From Roseivirga sp. (GTDB lineage: Bacteria > Bacteroidota > Bacteroidia > Cytophagales > Cyclobacteriaceae), in the NCBI GenBank assembly GCA_029262895.1, contig JAJCYM010000034.1, positions 1 through 38,250 of the forward strand: a DNA stretch of 38,250 nucleotides, written 5' to 3'. Below the pieces are notes generated by a model that did not search any database, was not told where the DNA came from, and saw only the letters and a program-made list of their open reading frames with translations. Shown here piece by piece: positions 31,550 to 38,250 of this stretch (positions within the stretch are counted from its first letter, which is position 1; every line of letters begins with the position of its first letter). A program made the translations under genes and the position numbers.

Positions 31550-32779
31550 ATGCCACTAAAAAAAGCTCAACAAAATTTTTATCAGAAGGAATTGGAAATC
31601 AGTGCCTTGCTGGAAATTACTCAGGCCATTAACAACAACCTACCTGAGTCTGATCTCTATAGAATTTATGAGTTTACGTTAAGAGCCAATTTGCAAATTG
31701 GAAAGATGGCACTCTACGTGAAAGAGGTCGACTGGGAGTGCATGGTACAGTTTGGAGCTGATCAAGATTTTACTCAAATAGCGCTGGAACTGGAGAGCTT
31801 GGAATTGACAGAGATCAGTCAAATTTCAGAAACCAGTAATCCGGATTCTCCATTTCAAGAATTTGATATCATAATTCCTGTCATGCACAAAGAGCGCTTG
31901 CTTGCCTTTGTGTTTGTTAAAGGGATGAAAGGTACCACTCAGGTAGCAGACACAACATTTATTCAGGCGATCAGCAATATTATGCTGGTGGCCATTGAAA
32001 ATAAGCGGCTGGCGCGAAAGCAATTGGAACAGCAAGCCTATCAGCGCGACATGGAAATTGCCAGTAACGTGCAGACTTATCTGTTTCCAAAAGACTTGCC
32101 TGATTCCGGAAGGGTGGAGGTCAAGGCATTTTATAAACCCTGCCAGGCTGTAGGGGGGGATTATTACGATTATATCCCGTTGGAAGACGGTAATCAATTT
32201 CTGGTTTGCATTGCCGATGTCTCTGGCAAAGGGGTTCCAGCGGCAATTTTGATGTCGAATTTCCAGGCTGCGGTGCGAACACTTTCAAGAAATACGCCAA
32301 CTCCTGTAGAGGGGATTCATGAACTAAACTATCAATTGGTAAGGAATGCGAATGGTGAGAACTTCATCACTTTCTTTATGGCTGTTTATGATTTCAGGAC
32401 CAAACAACTGCGTTACGTTAATGCGGGTCATAATCCACCAATAATGCTTAATGGAACGGATGAAATCAAATTACTTTCTGAGGGCACCACTGTATTAGGT
32501 GCTTTCGATCCATTACCATTTTTGAATTTGGGTGTAATTGATGATATCGAAGACTTTACCTTATTTCTCTTTACTGATGGTGTAACGGAAACATTCAACG
32601 AGGATGAAGAAGAATTTGGGTCTGACAGGTTGGAATTATTCCTGGCAAGCCATGCTGATGAGAGCCTAACGAACACGCATAAGAACTTATTAAAAGTGCT
32701 GGATCAATTCAGGGCAAATAATGAATTCACTGATGACCTGACTTTCTTATCTTGCAGGGTCAATAATGTTTCTTCATAA
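31550..32779 (+). CDS. SpoIIE/RsbU-type PP2C phosphatase
   Basis: 409 residues. The N-terminal 160 form a GAF-like sensor (ALLEITQAINNNLPESDLYR is the typical start); a linker helix (QRDMEIASNVQTYLFPKDLP) precedes the PP2C/SpoIIE domain with AVGGDYYDYIPL, CIADVSGKGVPAAILMSNFQ, YVNAGHNPPI and LFLFTDGVTE, the metal-binding Asp residues being present. In other bacteria such proteins dephosphorylate STAS anti-anti-sigma proteins. Here it sits among surface-polysaccharide genes, so it may control their activity; the partner is not visible. The small gene before it may be its accessory. Confidence 0.9.
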   Translation: MPLKKAQQNFYQKELEISALLEITQAINNNLPESDLYRIYEFTLRANLQIGKMALYVKEVDWECMVQFGADQDFTQIALELESLELTEISQISETSNPDSPFQEFDIIIPVMHKERLLAFVFVKGMKGTTQVADTTFIQAISNIMLVAIENKRLARKQLEQQAYQRDMEIASNVQTYLFPKDLPDSGRVEVKAFYKPCQAVGGDYYDYIPLEDGNQFLVCIADVSGKGVPAAILMSNFQAAVRTLSRNTPTPVEGIHELNYQLVRNANGENFITFFMAVYDFRTKQLRYVNAGHNPPIMLNGTDEIKLLSEGTTVLGAFDPLPFLNLGVIDDIEDFTLFLFTDGVTETFNEDEEEFGSDRLELFLASHADESLTNTHKNLLKVLDQFRANNEFTDDLTFLSCRVNNVSS

Positions 32780-33386
32780 AACACCCATAATCTTACGCTG
32801 GCTTTACCCTTCATTGATTTGGAAGCGAAAAACAGATTTGAAGGAGATTTATCTCACTTTTGATGATGGGCCAATCCCTATGGTAACACCCTGGGTTTTG
32901 GATATACTTAGAAAATGGAATGCCAAGGCTACATTTTTTTGTGTAGGAGAGAACATCTCTAAACATCCCGAAATATTTTCAAGAGTTATCAGCGAAGGAC
33001 ATGCCGTAGGAAATCACACCCACAATCATTTAAATGGATGGAAAACCCCCTTGGTTGACTACTTCAAAAATTGTTTACAGGCGGATGAAGCAATTGGGTC
33101 TGAGTACTCAGAAAACCGTCTCTTTCGTCCACCCTATGGTCGAATTACAAGCAAGCAGATCAAAGCATTGAAAAACTGGCAAATAGTCATGTGGGATGTG
33201 CTTCCGGGAGATTTTTCGAGCAAGCATTCTGCAGAAGAAGTTTTGCAAAAGGCCATTATCAATAGTAGTGAAGGATCTATTGTGGTCTTTCATGATAATC
33301 TAAAGTCCTTTGATAAATTGAAGGAAGTGTTGCCGGCCTACTTGGAACACTTTACCGAGCAAGGGTACAAATTCAAAGCACTATGA
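32766..33386 (+). CDS. NodB-type polysaccharide deacetylase
   Basis: 206 residues, starting 14 bp inside the phosphatase gene. The NodB core is compact and complete: TFDDGPIP (Asp33, Asp34), GNHTHNHLNG (His84, His88 as metal ligands), RPPYGRI, and VMWDVLPGDFS with FHDN near the end. It removes acetyl groups from N-acetyl sugars. No signal peptide is clear; a hydrophobic stretch around residues 8-19 might anchor it weakly. The neighbouring glycosyltransferases suggest it acts on their product. Confidence 0.92.
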   Translation: MFLHKTPIILRWLYPSLIWKRKTDLKEIYLTFDDGPIPMVTPWVLDILRKWNAKATFFCVGENISKHPEIFSRVISEGHAVGNHTHNHLNGWKTPLVDYFKNCLQADEAIGSEYSENRLFRPPYGRITSKQIKALKNWQIVMWDVLPGDFSSKHSAEEVLQKAIINSSEGSIVVFHDNLKSFDKLKEVLPAYLEHFTEQGYKFKAL

Positions 33387-34480
33387 TTTGGGTTTTAGTC
33401 GCTTCCCTCACTATTGTGGGGCTTCTGGAAATGTCAACATTGCTGATGTTCCAGTTTAATTTCAAAAGCTTTAAGCCAGTCCAGGGCGAAAGTAATCTTC
33501 CCTTTGTCTCAATATTGGTGGCCGCCAGAAATGAGGAATTGAATCTTGAAAAATGCCTGAGAGCTTTAATGAAATTGAACTATCCCCATGACCGTATGGA
33601 GATACTTTTGGGTGATGATGATTCGACCGATAAGACGAGCGAAATTATTCAAGAGTTTTGCGAGAAAAGCCCCCTATTTAAACCTGTCCGAATAGAAAGG
33701 AGCTATTTTTCACTTGTTGCAAAATCCAAAGTACTTGCTCAATTGATCAATGAGGCCAAAGGAGACTACGTGGCCTTTATTGATGCAGATATGGCTGTTA
33801 CTCAAGATTGGCTTTTGCAAATGACTGCACCCTTGGGCGAAGGTTTTTCGGTGGTTAGTGGTTATTCAGAAGTGATTGCCAAGACGCCATTTCAACAATT
33901 TCAGTATTATGATTGGCTCAATGCATTGCATTTTTTGAAATCCCTTTCCGACACCATGAAACCTGCAACAACACTGGGCAATAACATGATCGTTAGTTTG
34001 GCAGATTATCGGATGGTAGGAGGTTTTGAAGATATTGGCCCTAATCTCGTAGAGGACCTGGCTTTGCTGAAAACTATGCAGAACAGAGGTTTTAAGGCCA
34101 TTCAAATTGTGGTAAATAAGGGGAGAGCCCAAACCTTGGCTGTTGCCTCCCTTAGCTTTTGGATCAGTCAGCGCAAACGGTGGATTAAAGGGGCGCTTAA
34201 TGGGCCGCTGTATGAAAAGGTGTTTTTGATTGTCCAAAGGTTGTTCATACCCCTTGGGCTTATGATGACTTTCTTAAATCCGGTGATTGCGTTGTCTTTT
34301 GTAACCTTCAAGGTCATAGTTGAAGCCATTAAATCCAGTCAAATGCACATGAGAACAACTCGTAAAAGAGCTAACCTTTTTTTGTTTTTGAGCCCAATTG
34401 TCAACAGTGTATTGGATACATTTGCGTTGATAGGGCTTATGTTGAAAAGCTCGGTTAAGTGGAAGGATAGAAATTATTAG
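33383..34480 (+). CDS. Family 2 glycosyltransferase, second copy
   Basis: 365 residues; its ATG overlaps the deacetylase stop (ATGA). N-terminal membrane helix (about 2-22), then SILVAARNEELNLEKCLRAL, LLGDDDSTDKT, FIDADMAVTQDW (Asp134, Asp136) and SQRKRWIKGAL, with C-terminal hydrophobic segments. It is clearly related in layout to the transferase at 30144 but not a recent duplicate. With the deacetylase it may assemble a modified surface or lipid-linked glycan. Confidence 0.9.
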   Translation: MIWVLVASLTIVGLLEMSTLLMFQFNFKSFKPVQGESNLPFVSILVAARNEELNLEKCLRALMKLNYPHDRMEILLGDDDSTDKTSEIIQEFCEKSPLFKPVRIERSYFSLVAKSKVLAQLINEAKGDYVAFIDADMAVTQDWLLQMTAPLGEGFSVVSGYSEVIAKTPFQQFQYYDWLNALHFLKSLSDTMKPATTLGNNMIVSLADYRMVGGFEDIGPNLVEDLALLKTMQNRGFKAIQIVVNKGRAQTLAVASLSFWISQRKRWIKGALNGPLYEKVFLIVQRLFIPLGLMMTFLNPVIALSFVTFKVIVEAIKSSQMHMRTTRKRANLFLFLSPIVNSVLDTFALIGLMLKSSVKWKDRNY

Positions 34481-34483
34481 AGA

Positions 34484-35251
34484 ATGATTGAGACTCACGC
34501 TCATATTTATTTGGAAGAGTTCAAAGGCGACATTGGGGAGGTGCTTGAAAGAAGCCAGGATGTCGGGGTGAGTTCTATTTACATGCCCAATATTGATCAT
34601 ACCTCTATTGACGGTATGTTGGAACTGGAACTTCAATATCCGGACTTGTGCATTCCAGCCATGGGGCTTCATCCCTGTTATGTGAATAAGGATTTTGAAA
34701 AGGAGTTGTACTTGGTAGAGGAGTGGTTGACCAAAAGAAACTTTGTGGCGATTGGTGAGATAGGCACAGATTTGTATTGGGATAAAACATTTCAAGATCA
34801 ACAGATAGAGGCCTTTAAAATTCAATCTGAATGGGCAGTGAGGTATCAAATACCTATTATCATCCATTGCCGCGAATCACTTGATTTGACGATAGATTTG
34901 GTTGAAGGGATGAATAGTCCTGAATATACAGGCGTATTTCATTGTTTTAACGGAACGGTTGAACAGGCCAAGCGAATCCGTGATTTAGGTTTTTTTATTG
35001 GCCTCGGTGGGGTAACCACTTTCAAAAATGCGGGTATGGATCAGGTTATTCCTCATATTGAAATGGACAATGTAGTTTTGGAAACGGATAGCCCATATCT
35101 GGCCCCCGTCCCAAACCGGGGTAAACGCAATGAGCCCAGCTACCTAAAATTAGTAGCGCAGAGAATTGCTGACTTAAGGCAAAGCGATCTCGAAAATATT
35201 CAGGATATTACCACTCACAATGCACAAAGACTATTCAAGATAAATGAGTAA
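34484..35251 (+). CDS. TatD-family metal-dependent hydrolase
   Basis: 255 residues. The metal-site motifs are complete: MIETHAHIYLEEF (His5, His7), GEIGTDLYWDK, IIIHCRES, GVFHCFNG and ETDSPYLAP. TatD proteins are DNases or deacylases of D-amino-acid-modified tRNA or DNA; the exact substrate is open. It starts 3 bp after the transferase, which may be chance or simple clustering, and its end overlaps the asparaginase by 8 bp. Confidence 0.92.
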   Translation: MIETHAHIYLEEFKGDIGEVLERSQDVGVSSIYMPNIDHTSIDGMLELELQYPDLCIPAMGLHPCYVNKDFEKELYLVEEWLTKRNFVAIGEIGTDLYWDKTFQDQQIEAFKIQSEWAVRYQIPIIIHCRESLDLTIDLVEGMNSPEYTGVFHCFNGTVEQAKRIRDLGFFIGLGGVTTFKNAGMDQVIPHIEMDNVVLETDSPYLAPVPNRGKRNEPSYLKLVAQRIADLRQSDLENIQDITTHNAQRLFKINE

Positions 35252-36308
35252 TTACGAAGCTCAAAAAATACGACTGGCCTTTGATGGTGCACCAAAAGCT
35301 GCTCTATTAATTATTTATACCGGTGGAACACTGGGAATGGACTACAATGATGAAGGAGAACTGTCTCCTCTGGATTTTGATCATGTTCTCTCCAAACTGC
35401 CAATCCTTAAAGATCTAAAACTCTCCCTGTCGGTAATCTCCTTCGACCCACCGATTGATTCTTCTAATATTAAGATTGATCAATGGGGAGATTTGGCGCG
35501 TATCATTGAGCATCATTATCAGGATTTCCATGGCTTTGTGATTTTGCATGGTACCGATACCATGGCATATTCAGCATCAGCCCTGAGTTTTATGTTGCAC
35601 AATCTGAATAAGCCGGTGATCTTCACTGGTGCTCAACTGCCAATAGCTTCACCGCGTTCTGATGCTCGTGAGAATTTTATTGGTGCACTCGAAATAGCTT
35701 CTGACTATAAGAATGGAGCGCCAATAGTCTCTGAAGTTTGTGTTTTTTTTAACCATTTGTTGATCAGAGGAAATCGCTCGAAGAAAGTGGAATCTAATCA
35801 CTTTGACGCCTTTGAAAGTGAGAATTATCCAACCTTGGCTGAAGCGGGGATTTCAATTGACTACAACTTCAACGTGCTGGCTTTGCATGATCCCAATGCT
35901 CGAATGACCATTAATACTCAGATGGACGATTCGATCGTGGTGCTGAAGTTGTTCCCCGGCATCAATAAGTCTACAGTAGGGGCCTTGCTTAATTCAAGTG
36001 TTAAAGGAGTGATTCTCGAAAGCTACGGATCAGGAAATGTTCCCGATGAGCCATGGTTTTTAAATCAGCTATCGGAGGCAATTGAGAATGGCGTCTGCAT
36101 CTTAAATGTCTCACAATGCAGCGGGGGCAAAGTAGTGCAGGGAAAGTATCAAACCAGTGGTCGGCTAGATCAAATTGGTGTACTAAGCGGTCGTGATATA
36201 ACTACCGAAGCGGCAGTGGCAAAATTGATGTATGCCCTTGCCAATTATCAAAATAAGCAAGAGATAAAAACCTTTCTGAGTGAGTCATTTTCGGGCGAAA
36301 TGGCCTAG
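35244..36308 (+). CDS. ansA: Type I asparaginase
   Basis: 354 residues without a signal peptide, the cytoplasmic type I form. The catalytic pieces are LLIIYTGGTLGMDY (Thr29 as the first nucleophile) and ILHGTDTMAYSASALSF (the second Thr-Asp pair with its Lys partner further on). Hydrolyses asparagine to aspartate and ammonia. Start overlaps the TatD gene by 8 bp, so it is translated from the same message. Confidence 0.94.
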   Translation: MSNYEAQKIRLAFDGAPKAALLIIYTGGTLGMDYNDEGELSPLDFDHVLSKLPILKDLKLSLSVISFDPPIDSSNIKIDQWGDLARIIEHHYQDFHGFVILHGTDTMAYSASALSFMLHNLNKPVIFTGAQLPIASPRSDARENFIGALEIASDYKNGAPIVSEVCVFFNHLLIRGNRSKKVESNHFDAFESENYPTLAEAGISIDYNFNVLALHDPNARMTINTQMDDSIVVLKLFPGINKSTVGALLNSSVKGVILESYGSGNVPDEPWFLNQLSEAIENGVCILNVSQCSGGKVVQGKYQTSGRLDQIGVLSGRDITTEAAVAKLMYALANYQNKQEIKTFLSESFSGEMA

Positions 36309-36367
36309 TTGTTAAGCTTATATAAAAAACAGAAATGCGCTTGCATATGGCTTTTTTTATTGATTTA

Positions 36368-36396
36368 TTTGCCACGCTGCGAGAAGCGTAGATTTG
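36368..36396 (+). promoter_or_regulatory. Promoter of tRNA-Ser
   Basis: TTTG (36368-36371), 17 bases, TAGATTTG (36389-36396): a good Bacteroidota promoter. It ends only 3 bp before the tRNA, so the start of transcription would lie at or very close to the mature 5' end. Confidence 0.6.
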
Positions 36397-36399
36397 AAA

Positions 36400-36486
36400 G
36401 GAGAGGTGTCCGAGTGGCTTAAGGAGCACGCTTGGAAAGCGTGTATACTCGAAAGGGTATCGAGGGTTCGAATCCCTCTCTCTCCG
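36400..36486 (+). tRNA. tRNA-Ser (anticodon GGA)
   Basis: 87 bases fold as a class II tRNA. The acceptor GGAGAGG pairs with TCTCTCC, the anticodon stem CACGC/GCGTG encloses TTGGAAA with GGA at 36434-36436, a long variable arm (GTATACTCGAAAGGGTATC region) is present as in serine tRNAs, and the T arm is GAGGG-TTCGAAT-CCCTC. CCA is not encoded. Confidence 0.96.
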
Positions 36487-36660
36487 CATTGATCTGGAGA
36501 AGGAAAGAAAGAGAAGTTGAGAACAATGAAGCTCCCTTTGGCTGCTAGTAAATTTTATAGCAGTCTGATCGATCAACTAAAAACTTAAGTATAATTTCTT
36601 TTACCAAGATTTATTAATAATTTAGAAACTGTTTTAACCTTAATTAATCAAAACTAGACT

Positions 36661-37464
36661 ATGAAAAAGTTATTCTCTTTAATGATGATCCTGAGTGTTC
36701 TAGCACTTGGATTCAACGCTGTGGCGCAAACCGATGGTGATTCAACCGGCACCGAGGACCCACAAGTTGAGCAGGCCATCCCAACTGATTCCAATTTCGA
36801 TGACGAATTGGATGCAGAGACGTCTCAATCATTTGATCAAATCATTAAGCAAAAATTTATTGAAGGTGACCCAACTTTTATGTCACCAGTATTGATTTGT
36901 CTGATCCTTGGATTGGCCATTGCAATCGAAAGAATCATTAGCCTAAACCTTGCCACAACCAATACGCAGAAACTACTTACTCAGGTAGAAGACGCGTTGC
37001 AGTCTGGCGGAGTTGAAGCGGCCAAAGAAGTAACTAAAGGTACGAGGGGGCCTGTAGCTTCCATTTTTACGCAAGGAATGATGAGGATGTCCGAGGGTAT
37101 TGAAATGGTAGAAAAATCAGTGATTGCCTATGGCTCCGTAGAAATGGGCCGACTTGAAAGAGGCCTGGTTTGGATATCATTATTTATATCTCTGGCACCA
37201 ATGCTTGGTTTCATGGGTACGGTAATCGGTATGATTGGCGCTTTTGATGCGATCCAGGCAGCGGGAGATATCTCTCCATCGTTGGTTGCGGGTGGTATTA
37301 AAGTAGCTCTTTTAACAACAGTTGCAGGTTTGATTGTTGCAATCATACTTCAATTGTTCTACAATTACTGTGTTTCGAAAATTGATTCCATCGTGAATTC
37401 TATGGAAGATGCTTCTATCTCACTAGTAGATATTTTGGTGAAGCATAACCTTTCTTCCAAGTAA
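36661..37464 (+). CDS. exbB: ExbB/TolQ-type proton channel
   Basis: 267 residues. It has an N-terminal signal-like segment (LFSLMMILSVLALGFNAVAQ), a first helix (PVLICLILGLAIAIERII), and two further helices (VWISLFISLAPMLGFMGTVI and IKVALLTTVAGLIVAIILQL) with the conserved MLGFMGTV...TTVAGL motifs of the MotA/TolQ/ExbB family. With ExbD it converts the proton gradient into force for TonB-dependent outer-membrane transport. The extended signal at the N-terminus is usual in Bacteroidota ExbB. It leads an operon of at least three genes. Confidence 0.92.
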   Translation: MKKLFSLMMILSVLALGFNAVAQTDGDSTGTEDPQVEQAIPTDSNFDDELDAETSQSFDQIIKQKFIEGDPTFMSPVLICLILGLAIAIERIISLNLATTNTQKLLTQVEDALQSGGVEAAKEVTKGTRGPVASIFTQGMMRMSEGIEMVEKSVIAYGSVEMGRLERGLVWISLFISLAPMLGFMGTVIGMIGAFDAIQAAGDISPSLVAGGIKVALLTTVAGLIVAIILQLFYNYCVSKIDSIVNSMEDASISLVDILVKHNLSSK

Positions 37465-37481
37465 TTTAAACTGATAGAACT

Positions 37482-37841
37482 ATGAACGAGCAGTTAATTG
37501 ACATAGGTCTTTATATCGCTTATGCCTTGGTGATCATTGCAGCGGGAACCGCAATTATCATGAATGTGATCAATTCGATTTCCAACCCGAAATCTTTAGT
37601 GAAGTCGGGAATTGGAATAGGGGTATTGGGAGTAGTCTTCTTGATAAGTTATTCTATGGCCCCAACGGTGTTTGACAATGTATCCAGAGAAGCCTTTATA
37701 CTTGCAGAATTTGATCCTGATTCAGAATCATTTGCAGGTACCTACAAATGGGTAGGAGGTGCAATGACAACTACATTAATACTATTTGCATTGGCTGTAG
37801 TTGGTTTGGTGTATTCAACAGTAGCGAAACTAATAGGGTAA
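37482..37841 (+). CDS. Three-helix membrane protein between exbB and exbD
   Basis: 119 residues. Three hydrophobic segments are visible: IGLYIAYALVIIAAGTAIIM, GIGIGVLGVVFLISYSMAPT and TTTLILFALAVVGLVYSTV. No known domain is recognised. Its place, 17 bp after exbB and 4 bp before exbD, makes it a likely part of the same complex, and similar proteins sit there in other Bacteroidota (from memory). Confidence 0.75.
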   Translation: MNEQLIDIGLYIAYALVIIAAGTAIIMNVINSISNPKSLVKSGIGIGVLGVVFLISYSMAPTVFDNVSREAFILAEFDPDSESFAGTYKWVGGAMTTTLILFALAVVGLVYSTVAKLIG

Positions 37842-37845
37842 AACT

Positions 37846-38250
37846 ATGGCTAGAAGTAAAGATAAAGGAGGATCAGAAGTGAATGCAGGCTCAATGGCCG
37901 ACATTGCATTTCTACTATTGATCTTCTTTCTTGTAACTACGCAAATAGCCACCAACAAAGGTCTCACGCTTCTATTACCTCCAAAACAGGAGGAGGACGA
38001 GCCGATTGAGATTAAGCAGCAGCAGAGAAACATCTTTAAAATTCAGGTGAATTCTGCAGACAAGTTGTTGGTGGAAGACGAACCTCTGGATGATGTGAGT
38101 CAAATCAGAGATATGGTATATGACTTCATTTTGAACTTTGGCTCTCCCGGAGATGTCAAAAAGGGTGCGGCTAAGGTCAGTGACCGTGAGACCTACGAGA
38201 CTCTACCCGCAACGATGAAGTGTTATATCAATAGAAACCTGGGTGCAGAC
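37846..38250 (+). CDS. exbD: ExbD/TolR-type protein (3' end outside window)
   Basis: The first 135 residues are present, without a stop by the window end. The N-terminal GSMADIAFLLLIFFLVTTQI is the single membrane helix with the conserved Asp of the ExbD/TolR family, which takes part in proton movement. The periplasmic part follows (LPPKQEEDEPIEIKQQQRN). It starts 4 bp after the three-helix protein. More ExbD-like or TonB genes may follow outside. Confidence 0.92.
   Translation, partial: MARSKDKGGSEVNAGSMADIAFLLLIFFLVTTQIATNKGLTLLLPPKQEEDEPIEIKQQQRNIFKIQVNSADKLLVEDEPLDDVSQIRDMVYDFILNFGSPGDVKKGAAKVSDRETYETLPATMKCYINRNLGAD

Overview
The window looks like a chromosomal piece of a marine-type Bacteroidota, most likely order Cytophagales (an inference). 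Pointers are a DUF6443/RHS-type giant secreted protein, lipoproteins with Bacteroidota-style lipoboxes, Bacteroidota promoter elements (TTTG ... TAnnTTTG) at several genes, few Shine-Dalgarno sequences, and the gene order DUF177-rpmF-fabH-efp-accB-accC.

Region 1 (1-13.5 kb) is an accessory island. It opens inside a very large RHS/YD-repeat polymorphic toxin with 276-bp fibronectin-III repeats, a DUF6443-like segment, the RHS core and an unrecognised C-terminal tip, coupled by a TAATG overlap to a candidate immunity gene. Downstream is a second, orphan RHS tip: its core homology starts abruptly at 7435 and its own nuclease-like C-terminus is followed by another immunity candidate. Small lipoproteins, an XRE regulator beside perfect palindromes, an IS1-family transposase, a ParE/RelE toxin-antitoxin pair, and a Fic protein with a previously overlooked 57-residue antitoxin on the opposite strand fill the rest. 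Related 3' flanks (a TATCTGG motif followed by a hairpin and a T-run, including a 218-bp direct repeat) follow several of these cassettes, which suggests a recombining toxin/immunity array.

Region 2 (13.5-16.2 kb) has a secreted esterase and a DUF6973-like lipoprotein, both on the minus strand, with related terminators.

Region 3 (16.2-24.6 kb, minus strand) is core metabolism: the DUF177-rpmF-fabH-efp-accB-accC operon, preceded by pdxA, a small membrane protein, a SulP anion transporter and a beta-carbonic anhydrase. The last two would supply and equilibrate bicarbonate, the substrate of the acetyl-CoA carboxylase encoded next to them.

Region 4 (24.7-36.3 kb, mostly plus strand) is housekeeping: rsmA-mgtE-2-hydroxyacid dehydrogenase, greA (with a good promoter and a hairpin-containing leader)-HIT, a GxxExxY gene with a deleted tandem copy, ruvC on the minus strand, then a tightly packed run of glycosyltransferase, small protein, RsbU-type phosphatase, NodB-like deacetylase, glycosyltransferase, TatD and asparaginase. 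A tRNA-Ser(GGA) follows, and the window ends in an ExbB-membrane protein-ExbD energy-transduction operon, cut by the window edge.
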